From: Anaerostipes hadrus ATCC 29173 = JCM 17467
Lineage (GTDB): Bacteria; Bacillota; Clostridia; Lachnospirales; Lachnospiraceae
DNA: 64,000 nucleotides
Reading direction: 5' to 3'
Assembly (NCBI RefSeq): GCF_030296915.1
Contig: NZ_AP028031.1
Location: 1,111,501 to 1,175,500 of the forward strand
Shown: positions 16,301 to 25,853 of the stretch, one piece after another
How the letters are laid out: each line of letters starts with the position of its first letter
Numbering within the stretch: the first letter of the stretch is position 1
Position numbers and translations under genes: made by a program
Notes under the pieces: model-generated
Databases searched by the model: none
Seen by the model: the letters and a program-made list of their open reading frames with translations, nothing else
Told to the model about the DNA's origin: nothing

Positions 16301-16879
16301 ATGAGTAAGAAAAACGAAAACATCAACGAAGAAGTAAAGAACGCAGAAGAGACTGCTGAAGATATAAAAGATACAGAAACAAAAGAGGAAGCTTCCAAAG
16401 AAACAGAAGAGACAAAGGAAGCAGCCGCTGATGACAAGATTGCAGAATTAGAAGCGTCCGTAGCTGACTGGAAAGACAAATATCAGAGACTGATGGCTGA
16501 ATTTGAGAACGCAAGAAAGCGTACAGCAAAGGAAGCTACACAGCGTTATGATATGGGAGCAATGGGAGTTTTAGAAAAACTTCTTCCAGTTATTGATAAC
16601 TTCGAGAGAGGCTTAGAAGCCGTATCCGAAGAAGAGAAAGACTCCGCATTCGTTAAAGGAATCGAACAGATCTATAAACAGTTTGTCGCTGTAATGGAAG
16701 ATGTGGGAGTAACACCAATGGATGCACAAGGAAAAGAATTCGATGCAAATCTTCATAACGCAGTGATGCATGTCGAAGATGATGAGTTCGGTGAGAACAT
16801 CGTTGCAGAAGAATTACAGAAAGGTTACATGTACAAAGAAAATGTACTGCGCCATAGTATGGTAAAAGTAGCTAACTAA
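16301..16879 (+). CDS. grpE: Nucleotide exchange factor GrpE
   Basis: A 192-residue co-chaperone that releases ADP from DnaK. A long acidic, Glu/Lys-rich N-terminal tail precedes the helical dimer region (YQRLMAEFENARKRTAKE) and the C-terminal beta domain (LQKGYMYKENVLRHSMVKV), which is the family signature. The start at 16301 has AAGGAAG upstream; earlier in-frame codons overlap hrcA. It is the second gene of the heat-shock operon, 16 bases after hrcA. Confidence 0.97.
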   Translation: MSKKNENINEEVKNAEETAEDIKDTETKEEASKETEETKEAAADDKIAELEASVADWKDKYQRLMAEFENARKRTAKEATQRYDMGAMGVLEKLLPVIDNFERGLEAVSEEEKDSAFVKGIEQIYKQFVAVMEDVGVTPMDAQGKEFDANLHNAVMHVEDDEFGENIVAEELQKGYMYKENVLRHSMVKVAN

Positions 16880-16925
16880 TATTTATATTATATATAGAAT
16901 AAGAAGAAATCTTAGGAGGACATAG

Positions 16926-18788
<1,863 letters not shown>

Positions 18789-18812
18789 TTTTAAAGAGAA
18801 GGTAGACTAAAA

Positions 18813-19973
18813 ATGGCGGAAAAAAGAGATTACTATGAAGTGCTAGGCATTGACCGTAATGCTTCAGCATCAGAAATAAAGAAAGCCTACCGAAAACTCG
18901 CCAAGAAATATCATCCAGATACGAATCCTGGAGATAAAGAGGCAGAAGCCAAATTTAAAGAAGTAACAGAAGCTTATGAGATATTAAGCGACTCTGAAAA
19001 GAAAGCGCAGTATGACCAGTATGGTCATGCTGCCTTTGAGCAGGGTGCTGGCGGATTTAATGGCGGCGGATTTGGCGGTTTTGATTTCGGTGGTGATATG
19101 GGAGATATCTTTGGTGATATTTTCGGAGGTATGTTCGGTGGAGGAAGCCGTGGCGGAGCAAGACAGGCTAATCGTCCGACACAGGGATCACATATTCGTG
19201 CAAGAATCCACGTAACATTTGAAGAAGCAGTCTTTGGTACATCAAAGAAAATAGAAATTACATTAAAAGATGAATGTACAACATGTCACGGAACCGGTGC
19301 AAAACCAGGTACAAGTCCAGAAACATGTCCAAAATGTCAGGGACGTGGTCAGGTTGTATTTACACAGCAGTCTATGTTTGGAACGGTGCAGAATGTTCAG
19401 ACATGTCCAGATTGTCATGGAACAGGTAAGATCATTCGTGATAAGTGTCCAGATTGTCATGGAACAGGTTATGTAAGCAATCGTAAGACGATCGAAGTGA
19501 CAGTACCAGCAGGTATTGACAACGGACAGAGTATCCGTATCCGTGGCAAAGGAGAGCCAGGTACAAATGGAGGCCCAAGAGGAGATCTGTTAGTAGAAGT
19601 GATCGTAGAAAGACATCCAAAATTCCAGCGTCAGGATACAACGATCTATTCAACAGAGCCAATTTCCTTTACACAGGCAGCACTTGGTGGTAAGATCCAG
19701 ATTCCTACAGTCGATGGACCATACGAATACACGATCAAACCAGGAACACAGACAGACACCAGAATCCGCTTAAAAGGAAAAGGTGTGCCAATGGTACGTA
19801 ATAAGAATGTACGAGGAGACCACTATGTAACACTTGTCGTTCAGGTACCAGAACACTTAAACGGAGAGCAAAGAGCAGCTCTTCAGAAATTCCAGGAAGC
19901 TATGGGTGAAGTTCCTAAGAAGGAAGAAGCTCATAAAGAACATAAAGGTTTCTTTGGGAAACATAAAAAGTAA
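18813..19973 (+). CDS. dnaJ: Chaperone protein DnaJ (Hsp40)
   Basis: A 386-residue type I J-protein. The J domain (residues 1-70) has HPD in [10 protein letters not shown]. It is followed by a Gly/Phe-rich linker (about 75-120), a zinc domain with four CxxCxGxG repeats ([24 protein letters not shown] twice) and the C-terminal substrate domains. It stimulates DnaK ATPase and delivers substrates. It lies 24 bases after dnaK and is the last gene of the operon. The Lys/His-rich end ([17 protein letters not shown]) is ordinary. Confidence 0.98.
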   Translation: MAEKRDYYEVLGIDRNASASEIKKAYRKLAKKYHPDTNPGDKEAEAKFKEVTEAYEILSDSEKKAQYDQYGHAAFEQGAGGFNGGGFGGFDFGGDMGDIFGDIFGGMFGGGSRGGARQANRPTQGSHIRARIHVTFEEAVFGTSKKIEITLKDECTTCHGTGAKPGTSPETCPKCQGRGQVVFTQQSMFGTVQNVQTCPDCHGTGKIIRDKCPDCHGTGYVSNRKTIEVTVPAGIDNGQSIRIRGKGEPGTNGGPRGDLLVEVIVERHPKFQRQDTTIYSTEPISFTQAALGGKIQIPTVDGPYEYTIKPGTQTDTRIRLKGKGVPMVRNKNVRGDHYVTLVVQVPEHLNGEQRAALQKFQEAMGEVPKKEEAHKEHKGFFGKHKK

Positions 19974-19995
19974 TTTGAATGATAATCGTTCAAAT
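19973..19995. repeat. 23-bp near-palindrome after dnaJ
   Basis: ATTTGAATGAT-A-ATCGTTCAAAT is symmetrical with one G-T position, overlapping the dnaJ stop. It could be an operator for the BlaI-type repressor downstream or part of an inefficient terminator; nothing decides between them. Confidence 0.5.
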
Positions 19996-20097
19996 GTATA
20001 TGATAAATAATAAGGATCTCTCGACCATTAGAATTCGGCATGTCATTTTGACAGAATTCTAATGGTCGGGAGATCCTTATTATTATTTATCATATAC
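19996..20097. repeat. 102-bp hairpin repeat, small member of the GTATATGATAAA family
   Basis: The left arm 19996-20036 and right arm 20054-20097 are complementary over 41 positions, apart from one G-U pair and a 3-base insertion in the right arm. The 17-base loop contains TGTC/GACA. The termini GTATATGATAAA match those of the larger repeats at 27323 and 36302, though the interior differs. The right end abuts the first codon of the BlaI-like gene, so the element has probably replaced that gene's original start. Confidence 0.85.
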
Positions 20098-20098
20098 A

Positions 20099-20452
20099 AT
20101 GAAAGCTATTTGGAATATTGAAAAGAGGCAGGGCAGAGTAATAATACAGGATTTGGTGGAAGAAATAAAAAGGAACACAGGGAAAGAATATCATAGGAAT
20201 AGTGTTTCGACTTATTTGAGAAGATTGGAGAAGAAAGATTTCATAGAGACAAAGAAAGAAGGAAGAAGAAGTTTTATTTGTTCGAAAGTCGATGAATCAG
20301 ATTATCATAAAGTGCAGTTTGAGCAGATGAAAAAAGTATGGTTTGATGATTCATGGGATGAATTTTCAGTAGCTCTTTCTGATGTAGTAAAACAAGAGGA
20401 GAATGATAAATTACGGAGGTTGATCGATGATCTGGATGATTCAGCAGATTAG
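20099..20452 (+). CDS. BlaI/MecI/CopY-type repressor (N-terminus trimmed)
   Basis: A 117-residue winged-helix repressor. MKAIWNIEKRQGRVIIQDL corresponds to the first recognition region of BlaI-type proteins, and the wing reads KKEGRRSFICSKV. In BlaI the helix begins about ten residues earlier; here the frame starts at the Met of the usual 'VMKAIW' position, directly after a hairpin repeat, and there is no normal Shine-Dalgarno. Either the repressor is N-terminally shortened or translation starts poorly. It overlaps the M56 protease gene by 26 bases, the normal repressor-sensor pairing in which the protease inactivates the repressor upon a signal. Confidence 0.8.
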   Translation: MKAIWNIEKRQGRVIIQDLVEEIKRNTGKEYHRNSVSTYLRRLEKKDFIETKKEGRRSFICSKVDESDYHKVQFEQMKKVWFDDSWDEFSVALSDVVKQEENDKLRRLIDDLDDSAD

Positions 20453-21797
20453 CATTTATATATTGTGCTATTTATTTATCTGTCTTCTCATAGGAAGTAT
20501 ATTGTTTCTTATATGGAAGATTCTATGTAAAAAGATGGAGGAGAAAGGATTTGTCAGGCTGAATTATGGATTGTTAAAGATTGTCATCTTGTTTTTTTTG
20601 ATTCCTTTTCCAATTGTAATCTTAAGGACGGTTCTTTGGGATGGAATTACCTTTTTGGTAAATGATAGGATAGGAAATTTTGCAATATGTATGGTAGGGA
20701 TATGGGGAATAGGATTTGGAATCAGCATATGGAAAAGCAAACGTAAGGAGAGGGTATTTTTAGATATATGTCAGTCAGGAAAAACATGTAGAGAATGGAT
20801 TTCAAAGCAAGCGCTAGAATTAATGGAAAAATTTGAGATTCATAATTCTGTAAGTGTTGAATACAACCCATTTGTACAGACACCGATGGTATATGGAATA
20901 AGGAATCCAAAAGTTTTACTTCCGACAGAAGAATATACCACAGACCAGCTAAAGATTATTTTATTGCATGAGCTGACACATATAAAACATAAGGATATCT
21001 TTTGGAAACTATTATGCAGAATGATTTTACTGATCTACTGGTTTTATCCATTAAAACGTCAAATATTTAAAGCAGTGAATGAATGGAGTGAAGTCTATTG
21101 CGATTTCAGTGTGATCAATGAGACGGGAAGCAAGAAGGGATATTTTAAGACAATCTATGATATTATGATTCATCAATTTCAGTTCCAGGAATATATCTGT
21201 GCAGGAATTGGGGAATGTAACTTGGAACGAAGAATATTAATCGCAAAGAATATTAAGAGAATGAATACGGAGAAATGGATCATAGGTTTTATTTTGAGCA
21301 TGTGTTTTATATTATTTGGGGGAATCAGTGTTGTTACTGCAATGGAGTCAATGCAATTGGGATATAGAATTTTAGATAGAAATACAACAGAAGAAATTGT
21401 GGTAGATGGTACACCAGAGGTTATGAATTTAGTTGTACATAAAAGATATGGATATGATCCAAGAATTTTCCATACTAAATATTTGGAAGATGATGGTTCA
21501 ATTTATGGGGTGGATTTTCTGAAAAAGAAAGAACGAGTACAAACGAAATGGATTTATTTAAAGAAAGGACAAAAAGTATTTTTTAAAGTCTTTGATATGA
21601 CTGATAAAGATGCAAACAAAAGAAAATTAGAGGCAGGAATACGGGACTTTTCAAATAATATAAAATATGTTAACAGATCAGAAGAAATTGATTATAAGTT
21701 TTCAATTGAAAAAAGTGGAAAGTATCAATGTTTTGTTAGTAATTATAATGATCAAAATATTGAATTATTAGGAGAAATTGAAATTTTAGAGAGATAA
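20427..21797 (+). CDS. BlaR1-like M56 family metallopeptidase sensor
   Basis: A 456-residue membrane protein. Three N-terminal transmembrane helices lie at about 8-32, 48-70 and 83-102. A cytoplasmic zinc-protease domain carries HELTH at 181-185 with a downstream Glu ligand region (NEWSEVYCD). A fourth helix spans about 285-306, and an extracytoplasmic domain covers 307-456. That outer domain is not the penicillin-binding sensor of BlaR1; it is a beta-rich region with patterns such as LKKGQKVFFKV and GKYQCFVSNYNDQNI. In BlaR1-type systems ligand binding activates the protease to cleave the BlaI partner. The ligand here is unknown, but the next gene encodes a secreted protein with a similar pattern. 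Confidence 0.85.
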   Translation: MIWMIQQISIYILCYLFICLLIGSILFLIWKILCKKMEEKGFVRLNYGLLKIVILFFLIPFPIVILRTVLWDGITFLVNDRIGNFAICMVGIWGIGFGISIWKSKRKERVFLDICQSGKTCREWISKQALELMEKFEIHNSVSVEYNPFVQTPMVYGIRNPKVLLPTEEYTTDQLKIILLHELTHIKHKDIFWKLLCRMILLIYWFYPLKRQIFKAVNEWSEVYCDFSVINETGSKKGYFKTIYDIMIHQFQFQEYICAGIGECNLERRILIAKNIKRMNTEKWIIGFILSMCFILFGGISVVTAMESMQLGYRILDRNTTEEIVVDGTPEVMNLVVHKRYGYDPRIFHTKYLEDDGSIYGVDFLKKKERVQTKWIYLKKGQKVFFKVFDMTDKDANKRKLEAGIRDFSNNIKYVNRSEEIDYKFSIEKSGKYQCFVSNYNDQNIELLGEIEILER

Positions 21798-21812
21798 CGG
21801 AGGAGATATACA

Positions 21813-22253
21813 ATGAAAAAGTTTTTTATATTAGTTTTAGGAATGATAATGTTAATGCTTATTCCTATTAATGTAAAGGCAGATGATGAAGTGGAGATAG
21901 GAGTAGATCAAGAAGAATCAAATATAGAATATGTAGAAATAGATCAAGAAATGGAATCATTTTCTGTGGGACATAAGGTATCGCTTAGTATTAATCCTAA
22001 TGGAGAAAAAAGGGTAGGCAGTTATAAATTAAAAGCTAATCAATATGTTACGTTAAAAATTTCATATTCTTCAACTAATAAAATAAGAGTTGGAATTGTT
22101 AGTAAAAGTAGAAAATATGTGGCATAAAAAAATATTAAATCAAATGATATACAGAGAATAAAAGTAGGGGAAACAGATACATATTGGATATTTGTGCAAA
22201 ATAACTCAAATAAAAAAATAACAGTTAATGGGATATATATGTTAAATAGATGA
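21813..22253 (+). pseudogene. Small secreted beta-rich protein interrupted by an in-frame TAA
   Basis: The first 104 codons (AGGAG Shine-Dalgarno, signal peptide about residues 1-23 ending NVKA) end at TAA 22125. The same frame continues cleanly for 41 more codons to TGA 22251, encoding GETDTYWIFVQNNSNKKITV, the expected last strands of the domain begun by SYKLKANQYVTLKISY. The full product would be about 145 residues. The nonsense codon probably makes it a pseudogene, or a shortened protein is made. The domain pattern resembles the outer domain of the preceding M56 sensor. It is in operon position 16 bases after that gene. Confidence 0.75.
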
Positions 22254-22275
22254 TAGGTAATATATTTATTTATCA

Positions 22276-22346
22276 AAAGAAGGTAATGCTTATGATTTAG
22301 GAAAAATCCATATAACACGAATGGCGACCAACCAAAATCCTTTCAA
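22276..22346 (+). repeat. Segment repeated near 23893-23956
   Basis: The sequence around AGGTAATGCTTATGATTTAGG and the following 40 bases is similar to 23893 onward (GGTGATATTTATGATTTAG). It marks the upstream flank of each copy of the secreted-protein gene (complete copy at 22454, partial copy at 23946), showing that a unit larger than the gene was duplicated. A TTTCAAAAGG direct repeat here (about 22338) also occurs inside the gene (about 22681). The 200 bases between 22254 and 22453 hold nothing else recognisable. Confidence 0.6.
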
Positions 22347-22453
22347 AAGGATAAGTATTATATGGATATAGAGAAGTATATCATAAATTATAGTTTAAAA
22401 CAAAATAATTATAAACAAAGTTTTCTCAGGTTCTCTGAAGAAAGGAGACAAAT

Positions 22454-23125
22454 ATGTTTAAAATCGCAAAAAAATTAACAGTTATAATGTTATCTGCAAG
22501 TATAATATTTTCTTGTTCTGGGATCATTGCACATGCAGAAGGGATAAAAGATAAAAAGCAAGAATACTATCAGGAATATAAAAGAATTATTAGAGAAGCA
22601 AATGAAAAAATAGGAAGTAAAGATTTTGAGCTGCTTCCGATCGATGAAATTAATGAAGATGATATGTTAACACCGAAAGAATTTCAAAAGGCAGTCAATG
22701 CAGCAATTCAATTAGATACTCAAAAACCTGTTATAGATGACAATGGCGGGGAATATTCCAATGAATCGAATGATAATATGTCTGCCAGAGCTTCTGGAGA
22801 AACAGTGACAGAAAGTCAGAATAAGAAAGTATCTGTGGCTGATAATCATTCTGTTATAATGAAATGTACAGCAACTTTTGTGACACGCTATAATGCATCT
22901 AAAAAACGTAGATTTATAACACAAATAAAAAGTGCTAAAGTAACAGTAAGTGGTTATGGATTTTCATGGAAGAAGTCACCTACAATTACAAAACGTGTGA
23001 TCGATGGTGGCAGAACAGGAGAAATTTTATGTTTAGGAGTCATAAAAAATCCTTCTGGTTTTACAAAGCAGGTTTCTCTGTCATTTGAATTTTATTGCAA
23101 TACAGGGGGAGGAATTGAAGTTTGA
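22454..23125 (+). CDS. Secreted protein, complete copy of a locally repeated family
   Basis: A 223-residue exported protein. The signal peptide is residues 1-28 (IIAHA/EG). A charged helical stretch (30-75) and an acidic linker (85-105) follow, then a beta-rich C-terminal domain (115-223) with ATFVTRYNASKKRRFITQIK, SGYGFSWKKSPTITKRV and SFEFYCNTGGGIEV, including two cysteines. No anchor is visible. The Shine-Dalgarno is AAAGGAG. I do not recognise a named family. Two partial copies occur at 23946 and 30430. It lies downstream of the BlaI/M56 pair, which may control it. Confidence 0.75.
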   Translation: MFKIAKKLTVIMLSASIIFSCSGIIAHAEGIKDKKQEYYQEYKRIIREANEKIGSKDFELLPIDEINEDDMLTPKEFQKAVNAAIQLDTQKPVIDDNGGEYSNESNDNMSARASGETVTESQNKKVSVADNHSVIMKCTATFVTRYNASKKRRFITQIKSAKVTVSGYGFSWKKSPTITKRVIDGGRTGEILCLGVIKNPSGFTKQVSLSFEFYCNTGGGIEV

Positions 23126-23193
23126 TAAAAATGGAAATGCAATACCACAATATGAATTGAAAAGAAAGATGTAAAGTAAAAAAGGTGATCATT

Positions 23194-23577
23194 ATGAAGA
23201 ATTTTAAAAATGTTATATGTGGATTTATTCTTCCGATATTGCTATTGATTGTCCTTCCATACATTGGGTTTTGGCTATATAATCAAAATTATATTCATAA
23301 TTATATTGAACAGTCTATAATGAATGGAAAATATATGCAAGAAATATTCGTCCGTTTAGTGTGGGGGATTTTGATTGGAATATATATGTTATGGTTAAAT
23401 AAATCTTCAACTTTTATGGCAATATGTTCGACAGCAGTTATGATCATAATATTAGTTTGTAGTGTTTTGTTATTTATGATGGAAAAAATACTGATAAATA
23501 ATGATATGTTATTTATTTGGTCAGTTCTTCCTGGAATATTGATAGGTATTTGGATTTATAAAATCAAACAAAAGTAA
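23194..23577 (+). CDS. Small four-helix membrane protein, unknown
   Basis: A 127-residue very hydrophobic protein with about four transmembrane segments (near residues 7-25, 50-64, 70-92 and 103-122) and a lysine-rich end (KIKQK). Start ATG 23194 is preceded by AAAGGTG at good spacing; an upstream GTG at 23185 is worse. It lies between the complete and partial copies of the secreted-protein gene. A membrane partner (export, processing or immunity) for that protein is conceivable but unproven. Confidence 0.6.
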   Translation: MKNFKNVICGFILPILLLIVLPYIGFWLYNQNYIHNYIEQSIMNGKYMQEIFVRLVWGILIGIYMLWLNKSSTFMAICSTAVMIIILVCSVLLFMMEKILINNDMLFIWSVLPGILIGIWIYKIKQK

Positions 23578-23658
23578 GACAATGGCTTTATATTACCCAA
23601 ATAGGAATCCTGTAATCATCAACATACACACCTAGCAGTGGTTTCGATCACTGAAAAT

Positions 23659-23690
23659 ATAGACTATTATAAAAAGTTATAATAGTCTAT
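23659..23690 (+). terminator. Perfect 14-bp hairpin
   Basis: ATAGACTATTATAA pairs perfectly with TTATAATAGTCTAT around a 4-base AAAG loop. There is no T-run after it, so it may attenuate or protect RNA rather than terminate. It lies between the membrane protein and the next small gene. Confidence 0.6.
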
Positions 23691-23728
23691 AGTAAATATT
23701 ATGAATTTTAGCTAAGGAGGAACAAACT

Positions 23729-23893
23729 ATGGAGCATATTATAGTTTTATTTATATTAGCACTATGTTTTTTTTCATTTTTTTATTTTTTATATCATGTG
23801 CTTGTGAAATTACAAAACAAAGAAAACTTTTCCGATGAATATAAATTAATGGTTGCTTCGTGCGTTGTTTTTGTTTTCATACTGTTATTTTAG
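23729..23893 (+). CDS. 54-residue membrane protein
   Basis: A short gene with a canonical AGGAGG 9 bases before its ATG. The product begins MEHIIVLFILALCFFSFFYF, has a polar middle (LQNKENFSDEYK) and a second hydrophobic stretch at the C-terminus (VASCVVFVFILLF), giving a two-helix hairpin topology. No family is recognised. It sits among secreted-protein copies and could be a small toxin/immunity or accessory membrane peptide; this is a guess from size and context. Confidence 0.55.
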   Translation: MEHIIVLFILALCFFSFFYFLYHVLVKLQNKENFSDEYKLMVASCVVFVFILLF

Positions 23894-23945
23894 AAGGTGA
23901 TATTTATGATTTAGAAAAAGTCTATATAATATGAATAACAATTAA

Positions 23946-24286
23946 CCAAAGAATTTCAAAAGGCAGTCAATGCAGCAATTCAATTAGATACTCAAAAACC
24001 TGTGATAGATGACAATGGAGGGGAATATTCCAATGAATCGAATGATAATATGACTGCCAGAGCCTTCTGGAGAGACAGTGACACAAAGTCAAAATAAGAA
24101 AGTATCAGTGCCTGATAATCATTCTGTTACAGTGAAATGTACGGCAACTTTTGTGACACGCTATAATGCATCTAAAAAACGTAGATTTATAACACAAATA
24201 AAAAGTGCAAAAATAACGGTAAGTGGTTATGGATTTTCATGGAAGAAGTCACCTACGATTACAAAACGTGTGATCGATGGTGGCAG
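23946..24286 (+). pseudogene. Partial, frameshifted copy of the secreted-protein gene
   Basis: This is nearly identical to codons 76-190 of the gene at 22454. It lacks the ribosome site and signal peptide. It has an extra C near 24063 (GAGCCTTCTGG against GAGCTTCTGG) that breaks the frame, and it ends at GGTGGCAG followed directly by CCCTTACTTATTT. That last string is the tail of the terminator seen after the third copy (30677), so the 3' part was lost by a deletion between two TGGCAG sequences. Confidence 0.85.
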
Positions 24287-24293
24287 CCCTTAC

Positions 24294-25706
24294 TTATTTT
24301 ATTAAAACCTGACACAATGCATCAAAGATTAAAGGCAATTGTTCAAGATCAATCGAAGAATAATTCATAACATAAACATTCTGAAAGTTCACATTGGATG
24401 TTTGTCCAACAAAATATTTTGATAATGGCGCAAGTTTGATTCCTTTTGATTTAGAATCAGACATCATATCCATTTCTGTTCTTTCTGTCTTTAATTTCAT
24501 CATAAAATGAACCCCGGAATCTTCTTCTTTGATCGTAATATATTGATCCAAGGGTGCAGTCTTGAAAATTTCTAAAATGGCATCTCGTTTATTCTGATAA
24601 TAATTACGCAGTCGGTTGATATGTTTCTCAAAACTTCCACTTTCCATAAAACGAGCCAGCGTATACTGTTCAAAATTAGAAACTGTACAGGAATAAAAAG
24701 ACAAATTCTTATAAAAAAGTTCTGTCAAAGAAGCCGGAAGTACCATATAACTGATCCTTACGGTAGAAGATAATGTTTTTGTAAAAGTGTTCATATAAAT
24801 GACTTTATCAGAGATATCAATACTTTGCAGTGTAGGGATCGGTTTTCCGCCAAGGCGTAATTCACTGTCATAATCATCTTCAATGATATAACGATTCTCA
24901 TCCTTAGAAGCCCAACCAAGCAATTCATAACGACGGCTGATCGGTGTGATGATACCAGTTGGAAAATGGTGGGATGGGGAAAGATGCATAATGTCGATCT
25001 GATGATTTTCCAAGGAGTCGATGCAGACACCATGCTTGTCAAGATCGATCGCGGAATAAGACACATGCATACTATCATAGATCTTAGCAATCTTTGGGTA
25101 ACCAGGATTTTCAATTCCATAAATCTTATCATCTCCAAGAAGCTGGATCAAAAGACCATATAAATATTCTGTCCCAGCTCCAACGATGATCTGCTCTGGG
25201 TTTACGACCATCCCGCGAAATGCATGAAGATAATCGGCAATCGCCTGTCGAAGTGCCATAATACCGCCACAAGGTGGGTTTTCCATCAATTGCTGCTGGT
25301 TTTCATTTAATAATTCACGCATCGTTCTTGCCCAGATCGTAAAAGGGAAGATCTCACTGTCTGTCTGATTACTTGTAAAGTCCGCAAGATAAGGAACTTT
25401 TTCTTTGATAGAAAGTAATGCATTGTCAGGGCCTACAGAATGAGTCTTTGTAAGATTCAACTCACGAAGATCGGCAACATAAAATCCTTTCTTTGGAATG
25501 GAATAAATATATCCTTCCGCCATCAACTGCTCATAAGCATTCTCAACAGTGATCACACTGATACCCAGATTTTTTGCGAAACTTCGTTTGGAAGGAAGTT
25601 TTTCATGAACGTCAAGATTTTCCAGTATTATGTCGTTTTTGATGCATTTGTATAAATATTCATAAAGGGAATCTGACCCTTTATTTGCAAAGTTATAGGT
25701 TAACAT
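24294..25706 (-). CDS. pdxR: PdxR/MocR-type regulator (GntR HTH fused to aminotransferase domain)
   Basis: A 470-residue regulator. A GntR winged helix (about 10-75, LPSKRSFAKNLGISVITVENAYEQL) is joined to a fold-type I PLP-binding domain with the Schiff-base lysine in NTFTKTLSSTVRISYMVLP. Its divergent position to pdxST identifies it as PdxR, which senses pyridoxal phosphate and controls its synthesis. I start it at 25706 (MLTYNFANKGSDSLYEYLY), the canonical MocR beginning; an in-frame ATG at 25748 adds 14 unusual residues. The last codons overlap the terminator relic of the truncated secreted-protein copy, so its extreme C-terminus may have been altered. Confidence 0.9.
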   Translation of the reverse strand: MLTYNFANKGSDSLYEYLYKCIKNDIILENLDVHEKLPSKRSFAKNLGISVITVENAYEQLMAEGYIYSIPKKGFYVADLRELNLTKTHSVGPDNALLSIKEKVPYLADFTSNQTDSEIFPFTIWARTMRELLNENQQQLMENPPCGGIMALRQAIADYLHAFRGMVVNPEQIIVGAGTEYLYGLLIQLLGDDKIYGIENPGYPKIAKIYDSMHVSYSAIDLDKHGVCIDSLENHQIDIMHLSPSHHFPTGIITPISRRYELLGWASKDENRYIIEDDYDSELRLGGKPIPTLQSIDISDKVIYMNTFTKTLSSTVRISYMVLPASLTELFYKNLSFYSCTVSNFEQYTLARFMESGSFEKHINRLRNYYQNKRDAILEIFKTAPLDQYITIKEEDSGVHFMMKLKTERTEMDMMSDSKSKGIKLAPLSKYFVGQTSNVNFQNVYVMNYSSIDLEQLPLIFDALCQVLIK

Positions 25707-25779
25707 GATATGTAAATTCTCCAATCTGGCCTTATTGAACATATTCAAATTGATGATTTTAAAAAGGCCACAAATTAAT

Positions 25780-25822
25780 TATAATCAGTCCCATAGCATA
25801 TGTAAAGAAAACATAGCAAATG
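25780..25822. promoter_or_regulatory. pdxR-pdxST intergenic region with direct repeats
   Basis: CATAGCATATG (25792-25802) and CATAGCAAATG (25812-25822) are 11-bp direct repeats spaced exactly 20 bp apart, as expected for the tandem sites bound by MocR-family dimers. A TATAAT lies at 25780-25785 without a good -35, suggesting a regulated promoter. Assignment to PdxR is an inference from position. Confidence 0.6.
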
Positions 25823-25853
25823 AATTTAGAAAAATACAGTGGAGGCTTACAAC

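Noticed and set aside
19996..20097. Simple intrinsic terminator for dnaJ
   Set aside because: The stem is far longer than needed, has no T-run, and shares its ends with other dispersed repeats.
20427..21797. Beta-lactam sensor BlaR1
   Set aside because: The protease part fits, but the penicillin-binding sensor domain with its SxxK motif is missing, so a beta-lactam signal is not supported.
22125..22127. Recoded stop (selenocysteine or similar)
   Set aside because: The codon is TAA rather than TGA, and no downstream recoding hairpin is evident; a nonsense mutation is simpler.
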